This document shows positions 6,437-7,639 of a stretch of DNA of 7,639 nucleotides, piece by piece; within the stretch, counting starts at the first letter, position 1; each line of letters starts with the position of its first letter. The notes beneath the pieces were generated by a model, which made no database searches, had not been told where the DNA came from, and saw only the letters and a list, made by a program, of their open reading frames with translations. This stretch comes from Acidobacteriaceae bacterium (GTDB lineage: Bacteria; Acidobacteriota; Terriglobia; Terriglobales; SbA1). The stretch spans positions 1 to 7,639 of the forward strand of contig PLEA01000214.1 of assembly GCA_003136335.1 (NCBI GenBank). The letters are read 5' to 3'. A program made the position numbers and the translations under genes.

Positions 6437-7639
6437 TCACTGCGCTTGCGCTTTTCCCATGAACGCGGCCTGGTCCGCCTTCATCTTCTTCAGGCCTTCC
6501 GTTGGCAGGTACACCATGTGCCCCGAATCGAAAGTCGCAAAGGAAACGTTATCCCGATATTTCTGCGGCAGGTTGAGATGGTCCACGGTGTAGTTGGCGG
6601 CGTAATATGGCGTTGCCAAATCGTAATAGCCTTCCATCACCAAAATCTTTAGATAAGGATTCTTCACGATCGCCTGGCGCATCGCCGAAGCGGTGTCGGG
6701 AAATCCCTGAATCGCCGATCCCCAATCCCACTTGTCGAAGCCAACGTCTTGCGCACGCACGTAGTAAGGCATGTCGGTCTTGTAGCCCAGTTCGGTGCGA
6801 ATGTAATTGTTAAACACCGACGTAAATGGCGGTTGTGTGGCCGATCCGGTCGGATCGTAAAACGGCGTGTCGAGCAAGCCGTTGGGATCAGGGCCGGTGT
6901 AGCGCGCGTCGAGCCGTCCGACGCGCAGCTTCTGATCGATGAGCAGATAGTGCGTGAACTTACGGACGTTGATGCGTAGGTCGGCTTCGTCGATCACCTC
7001 TTTGCTCAGGCCGGTGAAACGCGCCAGTTGATCGATTATTTTCTGGCGCTCCTGCGGGCTCAGCGAGTCTCCTTTGGCCAGAGCCTGCGCGTACTCGGTC
7101 GACGCCCATTGTTCCGATTCCTGCCGCGCGCGGTTCATGTCCTGCGCGAGATCGGGCGACAGCTTGTGATGATAGCCCGCGATCATGGTGTACGACGGAA
7201 TCAGAAAAATATAGGGCTGATCGTTGGTGTTGTTGTCCTCGAGCGTTTCAAAGTTCAGCACCGTCGAGAGCAGTGTGATGCCATTGAACGAAATGCCGCG
7301 ATCCGCAAGGTATCCGGCGATGCCGGCGGAGCGCGTAGTGCCATAGCTTTCTCCGAACAGGAACAGCGGCGACCCCCACCGCTCGTTGCGTGTGATGTAA
7401 AGCCGAATGAATTCGCTGAACGCTTCGATGTCGCCCTTGACTCCCCAGAATTTCTTGAACAGCTCGGCGTCCCCGGCGCGGCTGAACCCGGTGCCAATCG
7501 CGTCGATCAGCACCAGATCGCTCTTGTCGAGCAGCGTGTAAGCATTGTCCTCCATGCGGTAGGGCGCGGGAGGCATGAAGCCATCCGGTTGCAGCACCAC
7601 CTTGCGCGGACCGAGCGCTCCCATGTGCAGCCAGATGGA
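6437..7639 (-). CDS. S10 family serine carboxypeptidase, N-terminus outside window
   Basis: The reading frame is open to the edge of the window, so the start and any signal peptide are missing; 400 residues to the TGA at 6437-6439 are visible. The first visible residues, [12 protein letters not shown], match the conserved stretch that follows the GGPGSS motif in peptidase family S10. All three catalytic residues are present (counted from the first visible codon): Ser98 in GESYGTTR, Asp340 in YDLATPYY and His374 in DSGHMVYLP. Family members remove C-terminal residues from peptides, usually at acidic pH outside the cytoplasm; some family relatives act as acyltransferases. An ATG at 7622-7624 is internal to the conserved core and is not the true start. 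It is the promoter-proximal visible gene of a probable unit with the tannase-family gene. The Met-, Lys- and Ala-rich C-terminal tail ends QAQ and has no anchor. Confidence 0.92.
   Translation of the reverse strand, partial: SIWLHMGALGPRKVVLQPDGFMPPAPYRMEDNAYTLLDKSDLVLIDAIGTGFSRAGDAELFKKFWGVKGDIEAFSEFIRLYITRNERWGSPLFLFGESYGTTRSAGIAGYLADRGISFNGITLLSTVLNFETLEDNNTNDQPYIFLIPSYTMIAGYHHKLSPDLAQDMNRARQESEQWASTEYAQALAKGDSLSPQERQKIIDQLARFTGLSKEVIDEADLRINVRKFTHYLLIDQKLRVGRLDARYTGPDPNGLLDTPFYDPTGSATQPPFTSVFNNYIRTELGYKTDMPYYVRAQDVGFDKWDWGSAIQGFPDTASAMRQAIVKNPYLKILVMEGYYDLATPYYAANYTVDHLNLPQKYRDNVSFATFDSGHMVYLPTEGLKKMKADQAAFMGKAQAQ

Noticed and set aside
7255..7497. Small open frames within the S10 peptidase region
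   Set aside because: They are alternative frames of a gene with an intact Ser-Asp-His triad and carry no motif of their own.

Overview
This window looks like a chromosomal fragment of a soil- or sediment-type bacterium, most likely an acidobacterium. That placement is an inference. It rests on GC-rich coding sequence, a paired secreted tannase-family esterase and S10 carboxypeptidase, and AT-rich phased repeats between genes. No rRNA or other decisive marker is present. There are no tRNA genes, phage genes, transposases or CRISPR arrays.

Left part, + strand (1-2616): the last 45 codons of a gene that is probably a TIM-barrel sugar phosphate isomerase/epimerase; a complete asparaginyl-tRNA synthetase (asnS); and a complete arginase-type ureohydrolase. 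asnS is bracketed by two homologous repeats of about 100 bp (131-231 and 1565-1661). Each has a left arm of five 8-base units beginning AATT, a variable loop, and a 41-base right arm that is roughly the reverse complement.

Middle (2629-4739): a putative outer-membrane or periplasmic lipoprotein of unknown function on the - strand converges on arginase with 12 bp between stop codons. It diverges from a complete D-alanine--D-alanine ligase (ddl) across a 77-bp intergenic region that carries a perfect 14-base palindrome. A 7-base-phased repeat follows ddl.

Right part, - strand (4792-7639): a probable two-gene transcription unit encoding an S10 serine carboxypeptidase (5' end outside the window) followed after 13 bp by a tannase/feruloyl-esterase-family protein with a signal peptide. 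Both appear to be extracytoplasmic hydrolases for polymer or peptide degradation.

The left and middle genes are housekeeping or metabolic (translation, arginine breakdown, cell wall) and share no single pathway. I did not find an obviously new multi-gene system. The most interesting non-coding signal is the repeat class. Both the 8-base and the 7-base arrays carry one stop codon per unit, and neither unit length is divisible by three, so each array places stops in all three + strand frames just downstream of a gene. One octamer element and the heptamer array also share an identical 10-base junction, TTGAAAACCC.
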